Shown: positions 25,743-35,742, counted from the stretch's first letter. The stretch: 64,000 nucleotides of DNA from Methanococcoides sp. AM1 (GCF_900774055.1 NZ_CAAGSW010000001.1:265797-329796); one strand, 5' to 3'. A program made the numbers and translations. The notes: generated from the letters alone by a model not told the origin.

Positions 25743-25817
25743 TAAAGAGTTATGTGTAAATATATTTGAAAATGGGTTTGAGAAATATAGACATACTCTA
25801 AAAAAGGAAGTGACAAA

Positions 25818-26213
25818 ATGAAGATCAGAGTTGTAAGTTCAAAAGAAGAGATCCAGTCATTAAGTGAAAACGAAGAGATTGTACACCTTGCATTCAGACC
25901 ATCAAACACAGACATATTCTCATTAGTTGTAAAATGCCCTAGTGTAAAAGCACTTCACATCCCAAGCTCATACAAGAAAACAATATCCAAATCTGCCAAG
26001 ATGTATCTTGAGATGCAGGGTATCAACCTTCTTGAAGGTGACGTATGGGGACACAGAAAAGACATCAACGAGTACTCTGAAGTATCACAGAGCGTCTACG
26101 ACCGCATAAAAGATTACAGGACCGAAGGCCTTTCTGAAGAAGAGATCAATGAGAAGATGGTCAGGGAAACAAGACTCAGTCCTGATTTCATAGAGTTCCT
26201 GATGAAGCAGTAA
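25818..26213 (+). CDS. DUF1699 family protein
   Basis: A 131-residue protein of a family restricted to methanogens, as far as I recall. Typical segments are MKIRVVSSKEEIQSL at the start, VHLAFRPSNTDIFSLVVKCP (residues 27-46) and a leucine-rich-like strand ALHIPSSYKKTISKSAKMYLEMQGI. The C-terminal third is helical and charged with YDRIKDYRTEGLSEEEI. No catalytic motif is seen and no function is known. It is monocistronic with its own promoter and a terminator downstream. Confidence 0.88.
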   Translation: MKIRVVSSKEEIQSLSENEEIVHLAFRPSNTDIFSLVVKCPSVKALHIPSSYKKTISKSAKMYLEMQGINLLEGDVWGHRKDINEYSEVSQSVYDRIKDYRTEGLSEEEINEKMVRETRLSPDFIEFLMKQ

Positions 26214-26253
26214 TACTGCAACTTAAAAAACGAAAAACTGAAAAACGACAGAG

Positions 26254-26287
26254 GACTGTCCAACGACGGACGGTCTTTTCTACTCTT
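26254..26287. terminator. Bidirectional terminator between convergent genes
   Basis: GACTGTCC (26254-26261) pairs with GGACGGTC (26268-26275), 8 bp with one G-T wobble and a 6-base loop. TTTTCTACTCTTTTT follows on the plus strand, and A-rich sequence precedes it, giving a T-rich tail on the reverse strand. Confidence 0.7.
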
Positions 26288-26298
26288 TTTAAATTAAT

Positions 26299-26718
26299 TC
26301 ATTCACCAACGATCTGAACGACCAATTTGCGCGAACGTGCCCTGTTATCCAGATCAATGAATATGATCTGTTGCCAGGTCCCAAGAAGTATCCTGCCATC
26401 CATCAGCGGGAAAGATTCACTTTGCCCCAAAAGAGATGCGCGGACATGGGAATGACCGTTGCCATCATGCCACCTTTCGTTGTGCTTATATTCGATATCC
26501 TGCGGTGCTATGCGCTCAAGTGCCTGCTGCAGGTCATGGATAAGTCCCGGTTCATACTCGAGAGTGGAAACTGCTACAGTAGAACCTGCTGCAAAAACAG
26601 TAACGATCCCATTATTAATTCCGGATCCGCTCACTGAACTTATGACATCGTCAGTGATATCGATGACCTCGGAATTACCATTTGTATCATATTCCAGATA
26701 TCTTGTAAGAACCGGCAT
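26299..26718 (-). CDS. YjbQ/UPF0047 family protein
   Basis: A 139-residue single-domain protein of the YjbQ family. Diagnostic segments are GIVTVFAAGSTVAVSTLEYEPG (residues 37-58, the family usually has HTTA/STAA here), the NERWHDGNGHSHVRASLLG region near residue 79 and GRILLGTWQQIIFIDLD near residue 108. Some members have secondary thiamine-phosphate synthase activity, but the physiological role is unclear. The ATG at 26718 is preferred; an upstream frame begins only with TTG and overlaps the neighbour. Confidence 0.9.
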   Translation of the reverse strand: MPVLTRYLEYDTNGNSEVIDITDDVISSVSGSGINNGIVTVFAAGSTVAVSTLEYEPGLIHDLQQALERIAPQDIEYKHNERWHDGNGHSHVRASLLGQSESFPLMDGRILLGTWQQIIFIDLDNRARSRKLVVQIVGE

Positions 26719-26731
26719 ACTATTTGCCTGC

Positions 26732-26911
26732 TTAGTCAATACGTGTTATTTTGATACCAGCAAAAGATACAGCCAGCACGAATAACACAAGGGCTGCCGT
26801 AAAACCATAGCCTTGTGGCTCTATTTCAGCAAGATGCACTAATATGAGCATTACAATAAACATGAGTACTGAGCCTATACCCAGAATGATCTCCATTGCT
26901 TTCTTGTTCAT
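26732..26911 (-). CDS. Small two-helix membrane protein
   Basis: A 59-residue protein starting MNKKAMEIILGIGSVL with two predicted membrane helices (about residues 5-27 and 33-53) separated by a short polar turn, EIEPQGYGF. The start could also be the ATG at 26923. It lies 13 bases upstream of the YjbQ gene and is probably co-transcribed with it. I do not recognise a family. Confidence 0.6.
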   Translation of the reverse strand: MNKKAMEIILGIGSVLMFIVMLILVHLAEIEPQGYGFTAALVLFVLAVSFAGIKITRID

Positions 26912-27018
26912 CACACCATACATTACATCAGTAATACATCAATGTAACGCCGCCTTAAGAACAACATTTTAAAAGATGCCAATATTATCTAAACAAAAAG
27001 ACAGGATGAGGTAATGAT

Positions 27019-27519
27019 ATGACAGAATTTGAAAGGGAACTTGTGCAGTCGTTCAATGCTTTTTTTGAACAAAATGACGTAAGGGGGATAGCGCATCGCC
27101 TCAAACAGCACCGATTCACACCGCAGTTCCTGGATGTCCTTGTAGACTCCCTGAACCCGGATTACTATATGGGCATAGAATGCAAGAGCATATCAGTTGA
27201 AAAGGGTGCCAATGCACTTTATTTCACCCAACATTTCACAGTAGATAAGAAAGGTTCACACCAGATAGACCGCATATCCGACTTCCTGAGAAGATCCGGA
27301 CGTAACGGATTTCTGGCGGTTGAACTGAGGATGGGGGCCGGGTGTGCGAGGAAAGCACATATCATCCCATGGGATGAACTTTACAGCAGGTTCCATGACG
27401 AAACATCGCTCAAATACACAGTCGAAGAGATACAAACGTACCCACCGATCGAGCGCAAGAGCGGGCATTATCTTATAGAACCGGTAAAATGGAGAGCCGG
27501 TAAAAGGATAATTGAATAA
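27019..27519 (+). CDS. PD-(D/E)xK nuclease-like protein (Hjc-like)
   Basis: A 166-residue basic protein. FTPQFLDVLVDSLNPDYYMGIECKS (residues 34-58) has a D...ExK arrangement (D in LDVLVDS, ECK in GIECKS), the core of PD-(D/E)xK nucleases, and HQIDRISDFLRRSGRNGFLAVELR resembles the second half of Holliday-junction resolvase-like folds. A resolvase or repair nuclease is thus plausible. It stands 22 bases upstream of the RecJ-like gene in the same direction, consistent with a DNA repair unit. Assignment is by motif only. Confidence 0.65.
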   Translation: MTEFERELVQSFNAFFEQNDVRGIAHRLKQHRFTPQFLDVLVDSLNPDYYMGIECKSISVEKGANALYFTQHFTVDKKGSHQIDRISDFLRRSGRNGFLAVELRMGAGCARKAHIIPWDELYSRFHDETSLKYTVEEIQTYPPIERKSGHYLIEPVKWRAGKRIIE

Positions 27520-27541
27520 TAGATCTTACTGGAGCATATAA

Positions 27542-28930
27542 ATGATTGAAAAAATCCAACAGATAAGAACAAAAGCTTTGCAATGTTCATCTGAAATACA
27601 CAAATACGATTCTGTATATGTGGTATCACACATAGATGCTGACGGTCTTACCTCTGCAGGGATAATCGGAAAAGCTCTTGAAAGAGCAGGCATCGATCAT
27701 TCGATCCATTTTGTCAAGCAACTCGACGAGGTGGAAATTGAGGCTATAGCCGACCAGAATCCGGAACTTGCGATCTTCACAGATCTTGGAAGCGGCATGA
27801 TAGAGTCCCTTAACTCACATGGGATAAATTCGATAATATCAGACCACCACCAACCAAGGGGAGAACTGGAACATCACCTGAACCCCCATCTTTTCGGCTT
27901 TAATGGATCATACGAGCTCAGCGGCTCCGGAATGACCTATATGCTTGCGAATGCTCTCGGAGATAACCGAGACCTTGCAGACCTTGCCATAGTCGGAGCC
28001 ATAGGGGACCTTCAGCATTTGAAAAAAGGACATCTCACAGGAATTAATCGTTACATTCTCGAAGAAGGTGTAAACGAAGGTGCCCTCCATTACGAGAAAG
28101 ACATAATGCTCTTTGGAAAACAGACACGCCCTGTCTTTAAACTGCTGCAGTTCGCATCCGACCCATACCTTCCCGGACTTACCGGAAATGAAGATGCGTG
28201 CATTGGATTTTTACATGACCTGGGAATACGGTTCAGCGGAGATGAACGCTGGAGAAGATGGATAGACCTTGAGCAAAATGATAAGCAGAAAGTGGTATCC
28301 GCCCTTGTGCAATACTGCCTCCATTCAGGTTTGCCACCTTACAAGATCGAAAGGCTCATTGGAGAGGTCTACCTGCTCATGAAAGAGAAGGAAGGCACAG
28401 AAATGAGAGATGCATCAGAATATTCCACTTTGCTCAACGCCACAGCACGCTACGGACATGCGGACATCGGCCTGGCGGTCTGCATGGGCGATCGCGGCAA
28501 AGCTTATGAATCCGCCCGCCAGCTGTTGAGCGAGCACCGCCAGAACCTTGTGAACGGACTCATGTTCGTCAAGGAGAACGGCATCACAGAACTCAAAAAC
28601 CTTCAGTATTTCGATGCAGGTTCCAGTATCATGGAAACTATTGTTGGCATCATTGCAGGAATGAGCACATCCATCACCGGAAACCGCTCCCTTCCGATAA
28701 TAGCCTTTGCAGATTCGAAGGACGGTGTCAAGGTCTCAGCCCGCGGAACACAGGACCTTATCAGGAAAGGACTCAACCTCTCTGAAGCCATGGCACTGAC
28801 AACTGCACAGTTAGGTGGTGCAGGAGGAGGTCACGATATCGCAGCAGGTGCAACTATACCATTTAATGTAAAAGAAGAATTCCTGCAAAAGCTCGATTCT
28901 GTCATTGGCGAACAATTGCACAAAAAGTGA
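27542..28930 (+). CDS. RecJ-like single-stranded DNA exonuclease, DHH family
   Basis: A 462-residue DHH phosphoesterase. Motifs are SHIDADGLTSAGI near residue 30, FTDLGSGM near 79, SDHHQPRGE near 100 (the DHH motif), and the C-terminal DHHA1 glycine-rich motif GGAGGGHDIAAGATIP near 418. Archaeal members include RecJ-like exonucleases and GAN, the GINS-associated nuclease that works with the replicative helicase. The ATG at 27542 gives the standard N-terminus. It ends one base before the convergent NrpR-like gene. Confidence 0.9.
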   Translation: MIEKIQQIRTKALQCSSEIHKYDSVYVVSHIDADGLTSAGIIGKALERAGIDHSIHFVKQLDEVEIEAIADQNPELAIFTDLGSGMIESLNSHGINSIISDHHQPRGELEHHLNPHLFGFNGSYELSGSGMTYMLANALGDNRDLADLAIVGAIGDLQHLKKGHLTGINRYILEEGVNEGALHYEKDIMLFGKQTRPVFKLLQFASDPYLPGLTGNEDACIGFLHDLGIRFSGDERWRRWIDLEQNDKQKVVSALVQYCLHSGLPPYKIERLIGEVYLLMKEKEGTEMRDASEYSTLLNATARYGHADIGLAVCMGDRGKAYESARQLLSEHRQNLVNGLMFVKENGITELKNLQYFDAGSSIMETIVGIIAGMSTSITGNRSLPIIAFADSKDGVKVSARGTQDLIRKGLNLSEAMALTTAQLGGAGGGHDIAAGATIPFNVKEEFLQKLDSVIGEQLHKK

Positions 28931-29689
28931 TCAGACAAAATCATCGACGTGTTTCATTTCATCTATGTCTATCAAAGTTGACATCGCATTTGTGCGAACC
29001 TCAAAGCCCTGTTCCTTTGCCATTGCCATGGGGTTGGTCCCACCGATGACAACAACACCGAGATGATCTCGCTCCACCGGAACATCAAGCACGCGGGAGT
29101 TCGGCTCCCCAACTTCCATAATTCCACTGATACCTGCATCCAGCATATCAGAGAGAATATGGTCAATATCATCTCTTGCGACCAGTGGTGCTTCACGCAG
29201 ATTGGCAAGGATCTTTCCAGAGCCTGTCCTTAACATCTGGGACACAGAAGTAACATCCTGCGACATCAGGACCTCAAGAGGATCGACAGTTGTGCTCACA
29301 TAGGTAACCACATCAGTGAACCTCACCGGGTGTCCGTTCTTGATCTGCACGACTCCCCCAAGTTTAGGGTTGATCATCACGCCACCTTTTAAGAGCACAC
29401 CATCGATAGTGATACTGCAAACAGTAGCAATCCCCACATCGCCATTGGAGATCCTGAAATCACCTATCTGCTCCCCCCCTTTGATTATCTTGAGGAAAGG
29501 ACTGACCGATAATCCACTCCTGATAGCCAGCGCATATACATCGAGAATAGATTCAAGATCTTCTTCCTTAATGAGAGACAGATTGACTATAACATCACCT
29601 GCCATTGCAACCGGGTCGAATGTGGTCCTGAACATAAGGTCTTCAATACGAGACGAAGTGAACTGGACACGATGTGGTTTGTTGATCAT
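28931..29689 (-). CDS. NrpR regulatory domain protein without HTH (NrpRII-like)
   Basis: A 252-residue protein consisting of one NrpR (DUF128) domain. Typical strands are [54 protein letters not shown] and [20 protein letters not shown]. In Methanococcus NrpR is one protein with an HTH and two such domains and senses 2-oxoglutarate; in Methanosarcina the function is split into NrpRI (HTH plus domain) and NrpRII (domain only). The absence of an HTH here suggests NrpRII. It would act with an NrpRI coded elsewhere, for example on the glnA promoter at 14351. Confidence 0.85.
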   Translation of the reverse strand: MINKPHRVQFTSSRIEDLMFRTTFDPVAMAGDVIVNLSLIKEEDLESILDVYALAIRSGLSVSPFLKIIKGGEQIGDFRISNGDVGIATVCSITIDGVLLKGGVMINPKLGGVVQIKNGHPVRFTDVVTYVSTTVDPLEVLMSQDVTSVSQMLRTGSGKILANLREAPLVARDDIDHILSDMLDAGISGIMEVGEPNSRVLDVPVERDHLGVVVIGGTNPMAMAKEQGFEVRTNAMSTLIDIDEMKHVDDFV

Positions 29690-29782
29690 AGAGACACCTT
29701 GTCATTTCAATAAAGTAAGGAAATTACCCTATTATAGTTTTGTGCATCCCGAACACTTCAACGAGATTTTAGACCGTTGCTC

Positions 29783-30514
29783 TCAAATAGTAACAATGCT
29801 CTCAAACACGCCAACGAAATCCTGTGGCTGCTTCAGGAAACGAAGCTTTTCGGCATCGTTTACGAGTTCGTACATATCCCTGCCACATTCAAGACCAAAT
29901 TCCGGAATGTCTATCGGAGTGATGTATCTTAGCTCAGGAAGGTCCTCATATCGAGGATTCTTGACAAATCCATTATCCAGCAGATAATATGCACCACCTT
30001 CCATATCCCTGAAAGGTATGTAACTGGAAGCAAAGTCACAGCATACCCAATTAGCCATTTTCAAAGGCTCATTGGATGCATTTATGGTAACATGCCCATA
30101 ATCCGGAGGAATGAGTGCAATATCCCCTGCTTTTGCTTTAATTACAACAACATCGATAACATCATCGCCTTCATGCTTTTGCAAAAGGTAGGTTGCCTCC
30201 CCTTCAAGCACCTGATAGACCTCAGGATAGGATATTTCCTCACCCGGAACATTCGGATGATAGTGACCTGCAGTCTTGATAAATTCACGTCCCATCATTC
30301 CGGAAGGAATTACCGTAATATCATAACGCAGATGCTGCTTGTTAATAGTTTTAAGTTCCGCCTCGGACATGGAAAGATGCCTGAACATATAATATAGTTC
30401 GAAGTCATCAACTGAATCGAACCATTTTCTGTCACATACGACCTCTTTCATGTCATGGAGCATCCTGATATCAGGATCCCTTTTAACTCCCCCAAATTCA
30501 ATATTATAAACCAT
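29783..30514 (-). CDS. Glucose-6-phosphate isomerase, archaeal cupin type
   Basis: A 243-residue protein with the cupin motif TAGHYHPNVPGEEISYPEVYQVLEGEATYLL (split over about residues 88-118), whose histidines and glutamate bind the metal, and the second motif GDIALIPPDYGHVTINASNEP. This is the archaeal phosphoglucose isomerase, which interconverts glucose 6-phosphate and fructose 6-phosphate, unrelated to the bacterial enzyme. The start ATG at 30514 follows a gagg ribosome binding site; a longer TTG frame exists. The C-terminal part beyond about residue 190 is longer than in small members. Confidence 0.88.
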   Translation of the reverse strand: MVYNIEFGGVKRDPDIRMLHDMKEVVCDRKWFDSVDDFELYYMFRHLSMSEAELKTINKQHLRYDITVIPSGMMGREFIKTAGHYHPNVPGEEISYPEVYQVLEGEATYLLQKHEGDDVIDVVVIKAKAGDIALIPPDYGHVTINASNEPLKMANWVCCDFASSYIPFRDMEGGAYYLLDNGFVKNPRYEDLPELRYITPIDIPEFGLECGRDMYELVNDAEKLRFLKQPQDFVGVFESIVTI

Positions 30515-30722
30515 ATTTAATAACCTCTTCAAAAACGATCGCCTGAGCGGACCCCACCGGCCAAACGATCATGGTAACAATAAAAGTACCGGTCTTAAAA
30601 TAAGCCTACTACATATTAAATTTAACTCATGGGAATAATAAAAAATAGGTAGAATCGCCATTAATCCTTCGATATAGCAAAACAATAAGCTTAAAAGTAC
30701 ATGAGAGACTATACAATGGGAC

Positions 30723-32171
30723 ATGGAGAGGGATATCAGAATACTGCATACTGCTGACACACATATTGGATACAGACAGTACCATAGTGAAATGCGCAGG
30801 CAGGATTTCATTGATGCTTTTTCCAGGGTCATTGACGATGCTATTGAGATGAAAATGGATGCTGTTGTCCATGCAGGCGACCTCTTTGATTCAAGGAACC
30901 CTACCCTTGAGGATATCCTTGACACGATCAACATACTCTCAAAGTTGAAACAATACAATATCCCGTTCCTTTCCATAGTCGGAAACCATGAAAGCAAGCA
31001 GCATACCCAATGGCTTGACCTGTTCGAGAGTATGAAGATCGCCATTCGGCTTGGGACCGATCCATACAGGATAGAGAATATTGCCATCTATGGAATAGAC
31101 AATGTCCCGAGATCGAAGATACCACTTTTTGATTATTCGAAGTTCACAGATGAGAACTGTGGAGAATGCAATATTATAGTAATGCACCAGCTGATGTCAC
31201 CATTCCCATTTGGGGAGTGGGAATGTGAGGAGGTCATCGAAGGACTTCCTTTTGAAGTACATGCCATCCTGCTTGGAGATTATCACAAAAATGAAAAGAT
31301 CAGGGTCGACCAGACCTGGGTAACCTATTGTGGAAGCACAGAACGTAACAGTGCAGCCGAAAGCGATGCACGCACGTACAACATTGTTACGATAAATGAT
31401 AATGGTATCGACATCGGCAGACGTAACATCACCACCCGCGAGTTCCTGTTCATTCCGGTTGAGCTCCGGGACAGGGACAGTGCCTATGAACTGATCATCA
31501 ATACCATCAAAGAATATGATGTTTCTGAAAAGGTTGTCTTTGTGGACATTTCAGGAAATCCGGAAGTTGCCATATCCTACAATGAGATAGAGGAGCTCCT
31601 TGCGACCCAGAATGCACTTGTCACCCGTATAAGGGACATGAGACGCGGAGAAGAGATCCTGGAAGATAAACCTGTAGAGGTTTCTTTTTCAGACCCTGAT
31701 GAAGCAGTCAAAAAAGAGATCAGGAAAATGACACTTACCAGCGGCGGCATCATGATAGACGAGATAGTAAGGGATCCGGGCGTTCCAAAGACAAAGGTTG
31801 ACCTTGAGGCTGAAACCCGCATAGGGAACCTGCTTTCAAGTATTGATTTTATGCAGCCGGGAACCTACATGATCCAAAAGGATACAGAAAGCGACACTGG
31901 AACGGAAATAGTAACAATTGATGATGAAAACGATGCCAGAGGAGATGCGGATGTTCAACAGGTTGCAGAAACCCCTGAAGGATATGAGCTCCGCACTGTA
32001 GATGAAAAAGATGATGCTCCAGAGGATGTCGTTGTTAAGGCTGAAACTGAGCTGTCGCGAACAAATAAAGAACCATCCGAACCAATCGGACCATCTGAGA
32101 CCAATGGTTCAAAGGAAAAGAAAATTGAAACCCCGAAACCAAAGCAATACAATCTGGGGGACTACCTGTGA
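30723..32171 (+). CDS. mre11: DNA double-strand break repair nuclease Mre11
   Basis: A 482-residue calcineurin-like phosphoesterase. Metal-binding motifs are HTADTHIGY near residue 9, VVHAGDLFDSRNP near 47, SIVGNHES near 84, and GDYHKNEKIR and YCGSTERNS later. The family's C-terminal part is extended here by about 100 acidic residues ending NLGDYL, probably the Rad50-binding end. A TATA-like ttaaaag (30691-30697) about 28 bases before the ATG predicts a leaderless mRNA. Its stop overlaps the rad50 start (GTGA). With Rad50 it processes DNA ends for recombination. Confidence 0.95.
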   Translation: MERDIRILHTADTHIGYRQYHSEMRRQDFIDAFSRVIDDAIEMKMDAVVHAGDLFDSRNPTLEDILDTINILSKLKQYNIPFLSIVGNHESKQHTQWLDLFESMKIAIRLGTDPYRIENIAIYGIDNVPRSKIPLFDYSKFTDENCGECNIIVMHQLMSPFPFGEWECEEVIEGLPFEVHAILLGDYHKNEKIRVDQTWVTYCGSTERNSAAESDARTYNIVTINDNGIDIGRRNITTREFLFIPVELRDRDSAYELIINTIKEYDVSEKVVFVDISGNPEVAISYNEIEELLATQNALVTRIRDMRRGEEILEDKPVEVSFSDPDEAVKKEIRKMTLTSGGIMIDEIVRDPGVPKTKVDLEAETRIGNLLSSIDFMQPGTYMIQKDTESDTGTEIVTIDDENDARGDADVQQVAETPEGYELRTVDEKDDAPEDVVVKAETELSRTNKEPSEPIGPSETNGSKEKKIETPKPKQYNLGDYL

Positions 32172-34834
32172 AACTGAAAAGGGTACGTATTGAGAACATC
32201 AGAAGCTACAAAGACCTGGACATAAGCTTCGAGGATGGTGTCACCGTGGTATCCGGTGTGAACGGGAGTGGTAAGTCCAGCCTGCTGGAAGCATGTTTTA
32301 CAGGACTTTTCGGAAGCCGCACCCTTTCAAAGGAATTCGTGCTCTCGGACCTTATACGCAAGGGTGCCACAAAGGCATCCATTCTGGTCGACTTTGATAA
32401 TAGCGGCCATGAATACAACATTGAACAGGGATACAAGGTCAATCCAAAAACCGGAAGTGCATCTAACAATAGATCGGTCTTCAAGATCGACGGGGATATA
32501 ATGGTCGACCAGGCCAGCCAGACCTATGAAGCTGTAAAAGCGCTTCTGAAAATGGACGAGGAAGCCTACAAGAACTGCGTGTACATCCGTCAGGGAGAGA
32601 TCGATGTACTGATCAACGCAAAGACAAAGGACCGGCAGCGGATGATCGATGACCTGCTCCAGATAGGGAAACTGGAAGAGTACAGGGAGCGCGCAAGTAG
32701 TGCAAGGAAAGGCGTGGGAAGGCACCAGAGGGAAACAGATGCGCGTATCAAGGACAATGTTGCAGATATCGAACAAATTGAAACCCTGAAGCCATATCAG
32801 GTACTCAATACAGTTCAAACTGAGATGAACGAGACCGGTGCAAAAATTTCAGATCTTGATACAAAAAAAGAACGAGCCAGGGGAATTGTGGAATCCATTG
32901 AGGAAAAGATAAGCAAATACACAGAAACCCAGGAGCAAAAGAAAGCGATCGATGTTGAAATAAAAAGTTTCAAGTCAAAGATCACAGAAACATACAGCGA
33001 GATCGAGAGATCCAGGAACATTGTTAGTTCCGGCAGGCAGGAGGTCCAGCAGCTTAAAAAATCAACTGCCGACCTTTCTAAACAGATAGATATGCCGGAA
33101 GATGCTGATATTGAGAATTATGCTGCATTCATAGAGAAAGAGGAAGTCAGCGCCCGGGATGCTGTCAGTAGCATTATCAAAAAGAGAGAACTGACGCAGA
33201 GTAATGAGCGATCACAGAATGAATTCCTGCTTAACCTGAATGAACAAGTGAAGACAACGTCCATTGCCATCCAGAATAAGGAAGCTAAGATCAAAACCAT
33301 TCAGGAAGATATTGAAAGACTTTCTGTAAACATCAGGGAACTGGATGATGAGAGCAAGAACATATCAAAGGAAGCCACTGAACTTGGATTCCCTGCTGAT
33401 AAACTCGAAAATATAGATGATATTGCCGAACTTCTGAGCCTGAAGCAAAAACAGCTTCATGGAAAAGAAAGGGAAAAATTTGCCACCCTTGCAGAAATTG
33501 ATAAAAGGGTGAAGAAAGCCAAAGAGCTACTGGACAAGGGACTGTGCCCCACCTGCGGACAGGACCTTAAAGGCTCAAAGATATGCGAAGAAACAGCAGT
33601 TGATGAAGAACAAAAAGCCGGTCTTTTGGCCGAGCTACAGAGCATACGTTCCGAACAGGCAGATGTGGAAATAAAAGTAGAACGTGTCAGAAATGCGAAA
33701 GAAATTGCAAAAAGGATGGCAGATAACGATCACCTGAGCCAGATCAAGAAGAAAGACATCGCTGCAAGTGAGAAGCTGATCGAAGAGAACCACAAAACCA
33801 TCAGGGATGAGAAAGAAAAGGAAAGTGGTCTTAAAGAGCAGATAAATGATGTCACGATAGCGATCAGGAAGATCAGGGAAGATGTTGTTTCCCTGGAAAA
33901 AGATGAAACTGCTGCAAGGGATTCTCACAAGGTTGTAAAAGAGAAGCTCGATATTGCAAGAAAGATAAGAACTAACCAGCTAGAGGTCAGAAAAGTCCAG
34001 AGCGATATGCAGCGGTCACAGGATGGGATCAATAACGGGCTGGAAAAGGTAGGACTATTCGAAGAGCAGATAAAGGATCGGAAGCAGCGCCTTGATCATT
34101 TCGAAGAGGTACTTGGGGATGTGGACATAGACAAGCTTCGGACAGAAAGGATGCAGTACGATAGTGCATACAAAGGTATCATTTCTGAACTGGAGAAATT
34201 TAACCTGAGGATAAAGGAACTCCACAAGGAAATCGGGCGCATCGAAGGGGAGATCAAAAGGCTTGATGCGCTTAAGCAAAAGCACAGGATGCTTACCAAT
34301 AAAAAAGAGTTTCTTGCAGCCGTTTACAATGATGCGGAAGATCTTGAGACCATGTACATACGCCTGCGTGCTGAACTGCGTGCAAAGAATATTGATGCGC
34401 TTGACAGGTTACTCAATGAGATATTCTCTTTCATGTACACCAACAATGCATACTCGCACATCAAACTTGATCAGGAGTACGATCTTACCATCTATGAAAA
34501 GGATGGCACTGCCCTTGAGCCTAAATTATTAAGCGGAGGCGAGAGAGCGATATTCAATCTTGTGCTAAGGTGTGCCATCTATCGTTTACTGTCCCATTCA
34601 CCCGGAACCACAGGTAGTTCAGAGCTCCCTCCACTGATACTGGACGAGCCCACTGTGTTCCTTGATCGCGGGCACGTCCACCAGTTGATAAAGCTCATTG
34701 ACATGATGCGAGACATCGGTGTTGGCCAGATCCTGATAGTCTCGCACGATGAATCACTGATAGATTCTGCAGACCATGTGTTCGTAGTTGAGAAAGACCC
34801 GATCACAAATAGTTCTTCCATTTCCGCAAAATGA
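32168..34834 (+). CDS. rad50: DNA double-strand break repair ATPase Rad50
   Basis: An 888-residue SMC-like ATPase. Walker A GVNGSGKSSLLEA is near residue 31, the central coiled coils carry the zinc hook CPTCGQDL near residue 459, and the C-terminus has the signature LLSGGERAIFNLVLRCA and Walker B LPPLILDEPTVFLD. The start is GTG 32168, overlapping mre11 by 4 bases; a methionine-free start is usual with such overlaps. It binds Mre11 at the ATPase head. Confidence 0.96.
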   Translation: MKLKRVRIENIRSYKDLDISFEDGVTVVSGVNGSGKSSLLEACFTGLFGSRTLSKEFVLSDLIRKGATKASILVDFDNSGHEYNIEQGYKVNPKTGSASNNRSVFKIDGDIMVDQASQTYEAVKALLKMDEEAYKNCVYIRQGEIDVLINAKTKDRQRMIDDLLQIGKLEEYRERASSARKGVGRHQRETDARIKDNVADIEQIETLKPYQVLNTVQTEMNETGAKISDLDTKKERARGIVESIEEKISKYTETQEQKKAIDVEIKSFKSKITETYSEIERSRNIVSSGRQEVQQLKKSTADLSKQIDMPEDADIENYAAFIEKEEVSARDAVSSIIKKRELTQSNERSQNEFLLNLNEQVKTTSIAIQNKEAKIKTIQEDIERLSVNIRELDDESKNISKEATELGFPADKLENIDDIAELLSLKQKQLHGKEREKFATLAEIDKRVKKAKELLDKGLCPTCGQDLKGSKICEETAVDEEQKAGLLAELQSIRSEQADVEIKVERVRNAKEIAKRMADNDHLSQIKKKDIAASEKLIEENHKTIRDEKEKESGLKEQINDVTIAIRKIREDVVSLEKDETAARDSHKVVKEKLDIARKIRTNQLEVRKVQSDMQRSQDGINNGLEKVGLFEEQIKDRKQRLDHFEEVLGDVDIDKLRTERMQYDSAYKGIISELEKFNLRIKELHKEIGRIEGEIKRLDALKQKHRMLTNKKEFLAAVYNDAEDLETMYIRLRAELRAKNIDALDRLLNEIFSFMYTNNAYSHIKLDQEYDLTIYEKDGTALEPKLLSGGERAIFNLVLRCAIYRLLSHSPGTTGSSELPPLILDEPTVFLDRGHVHQLIKLIDMMRDIGVGQILIVSHDESLIDSADHVFVVEKDPITNSSSISAK

Positions 34835-34945
34835 ACATCTGAAGGGAAAATTGCGACCATAAGATATATTAGAGTTTTTACCATTATTACTGAACAGGAT
34901 AATGGTTTGGTATTAAGAGGGATAAAAAGGTTTGTGAGGTATTGA

Positions 34946-35716
34946 ATGAGCTCCGAAAACAGGGACTTTGTTATAGAAAGGCTTGAGCGAAAGCTGACTG
35001 AAAAGGAAGAAGAGATAGAGACGATCAGCACCAAACTTCGTGATTCTATCATGAAAGAACTTCGCGAGAACCTGAAGAATGACCTCGACATCAACAACCG
35101 TCTTGTCAAGATCGAGCAGAAGGTCCAGGAGCTATCCAGCAACTTAAGTGGTGTTATGGATGAGCTACTCGACCAGAAATCACAGATCAGGTCCATGAGC
35201 ACAAGCACTCAAACAGAGAATACGGAACCTTTTAAAGTAACAGCAACACAAAATCCTTTCAATCCCCCTGCACCAAAGCCTGCAGAGGTTTCCGGAAATA
35301 AAGGTCAGCTTGCAGATTCCCTGTTCGGTCAGAAAAAAGCTGCACCAACCACAGTTCCTGAAAGGACGATACCTGAACCGCCATCACCAAAAATGACGGT
35401 CCCTGAGTCCAAACCGTCTTCGGGATCACAGTGGAGTAAACTGGTAAACCCGAACGAGGTCAACATGGAGATCAGGGAAATAAGGACCGAGGAACCGGCA
35501 GAAGAGCAAATCAGGGATATACCATCAGAATACATTGTAGCGGATGGCATCGATGCACCCCGGGAAAACAATTATTCAAGGCGTCCGGAAGATGAGTGTG
35601 AATATATCGTTGCTGAAGAAGGCAAGCCTCCTCGTACTCGTTCAGAAACAGAGTATGAGACCGTAGAAGACCGTGATGATGAAGATACTGTCGTCACAAC
35701 GACCCGCAGGAAATAA
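34946..35716 (+). CDS. Coiled-coil protein with disordered linker, between rad50 and smc
   Basis: A 256-residue protein of unknown function. Residues 1-85 are a long coiled coil (heptads in RLERKLTEKEEEIETISTKL and LVKIEQKVQELSSNL). Then comes a Pro/Thr-rich, low-complexity linker and an acidic C-terminus in which the short motif EYIVAD/EYIVAE occurs twice (near residues 193 and 218). No enzyme motif is seen. Position between mre11-rad50 and smc-scpAB, all in one direction, suggests a chromosome-related partner. I do not recognise a family. Confidence 0.75.
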   Translation: MSSENRDFVIERLERKLTEKEEEIETISTKLRDSIMKELRENLKNDLDINNRLVKIEQKVQELSSNLSGVMDELLDQKSQIRSMSTSTQTENTEPFKVTATQNPFNPPAPKPAEVSGNKGQLADSLFGQKKAAPTTVPERTIPEPPSPKMTVPESKPSSGSQWSKLVNPNEVNMEIREIRTEEPAEEQIRDIPSEYIVADGIDAPRENNYSRRPEDECEYIVAEEGKPPRTRSETEYETVEDRDDEDTVVTTTRRK

Positions 35717-35742
35717 TTTTAACTCGATGGCAGAGGAATCAC

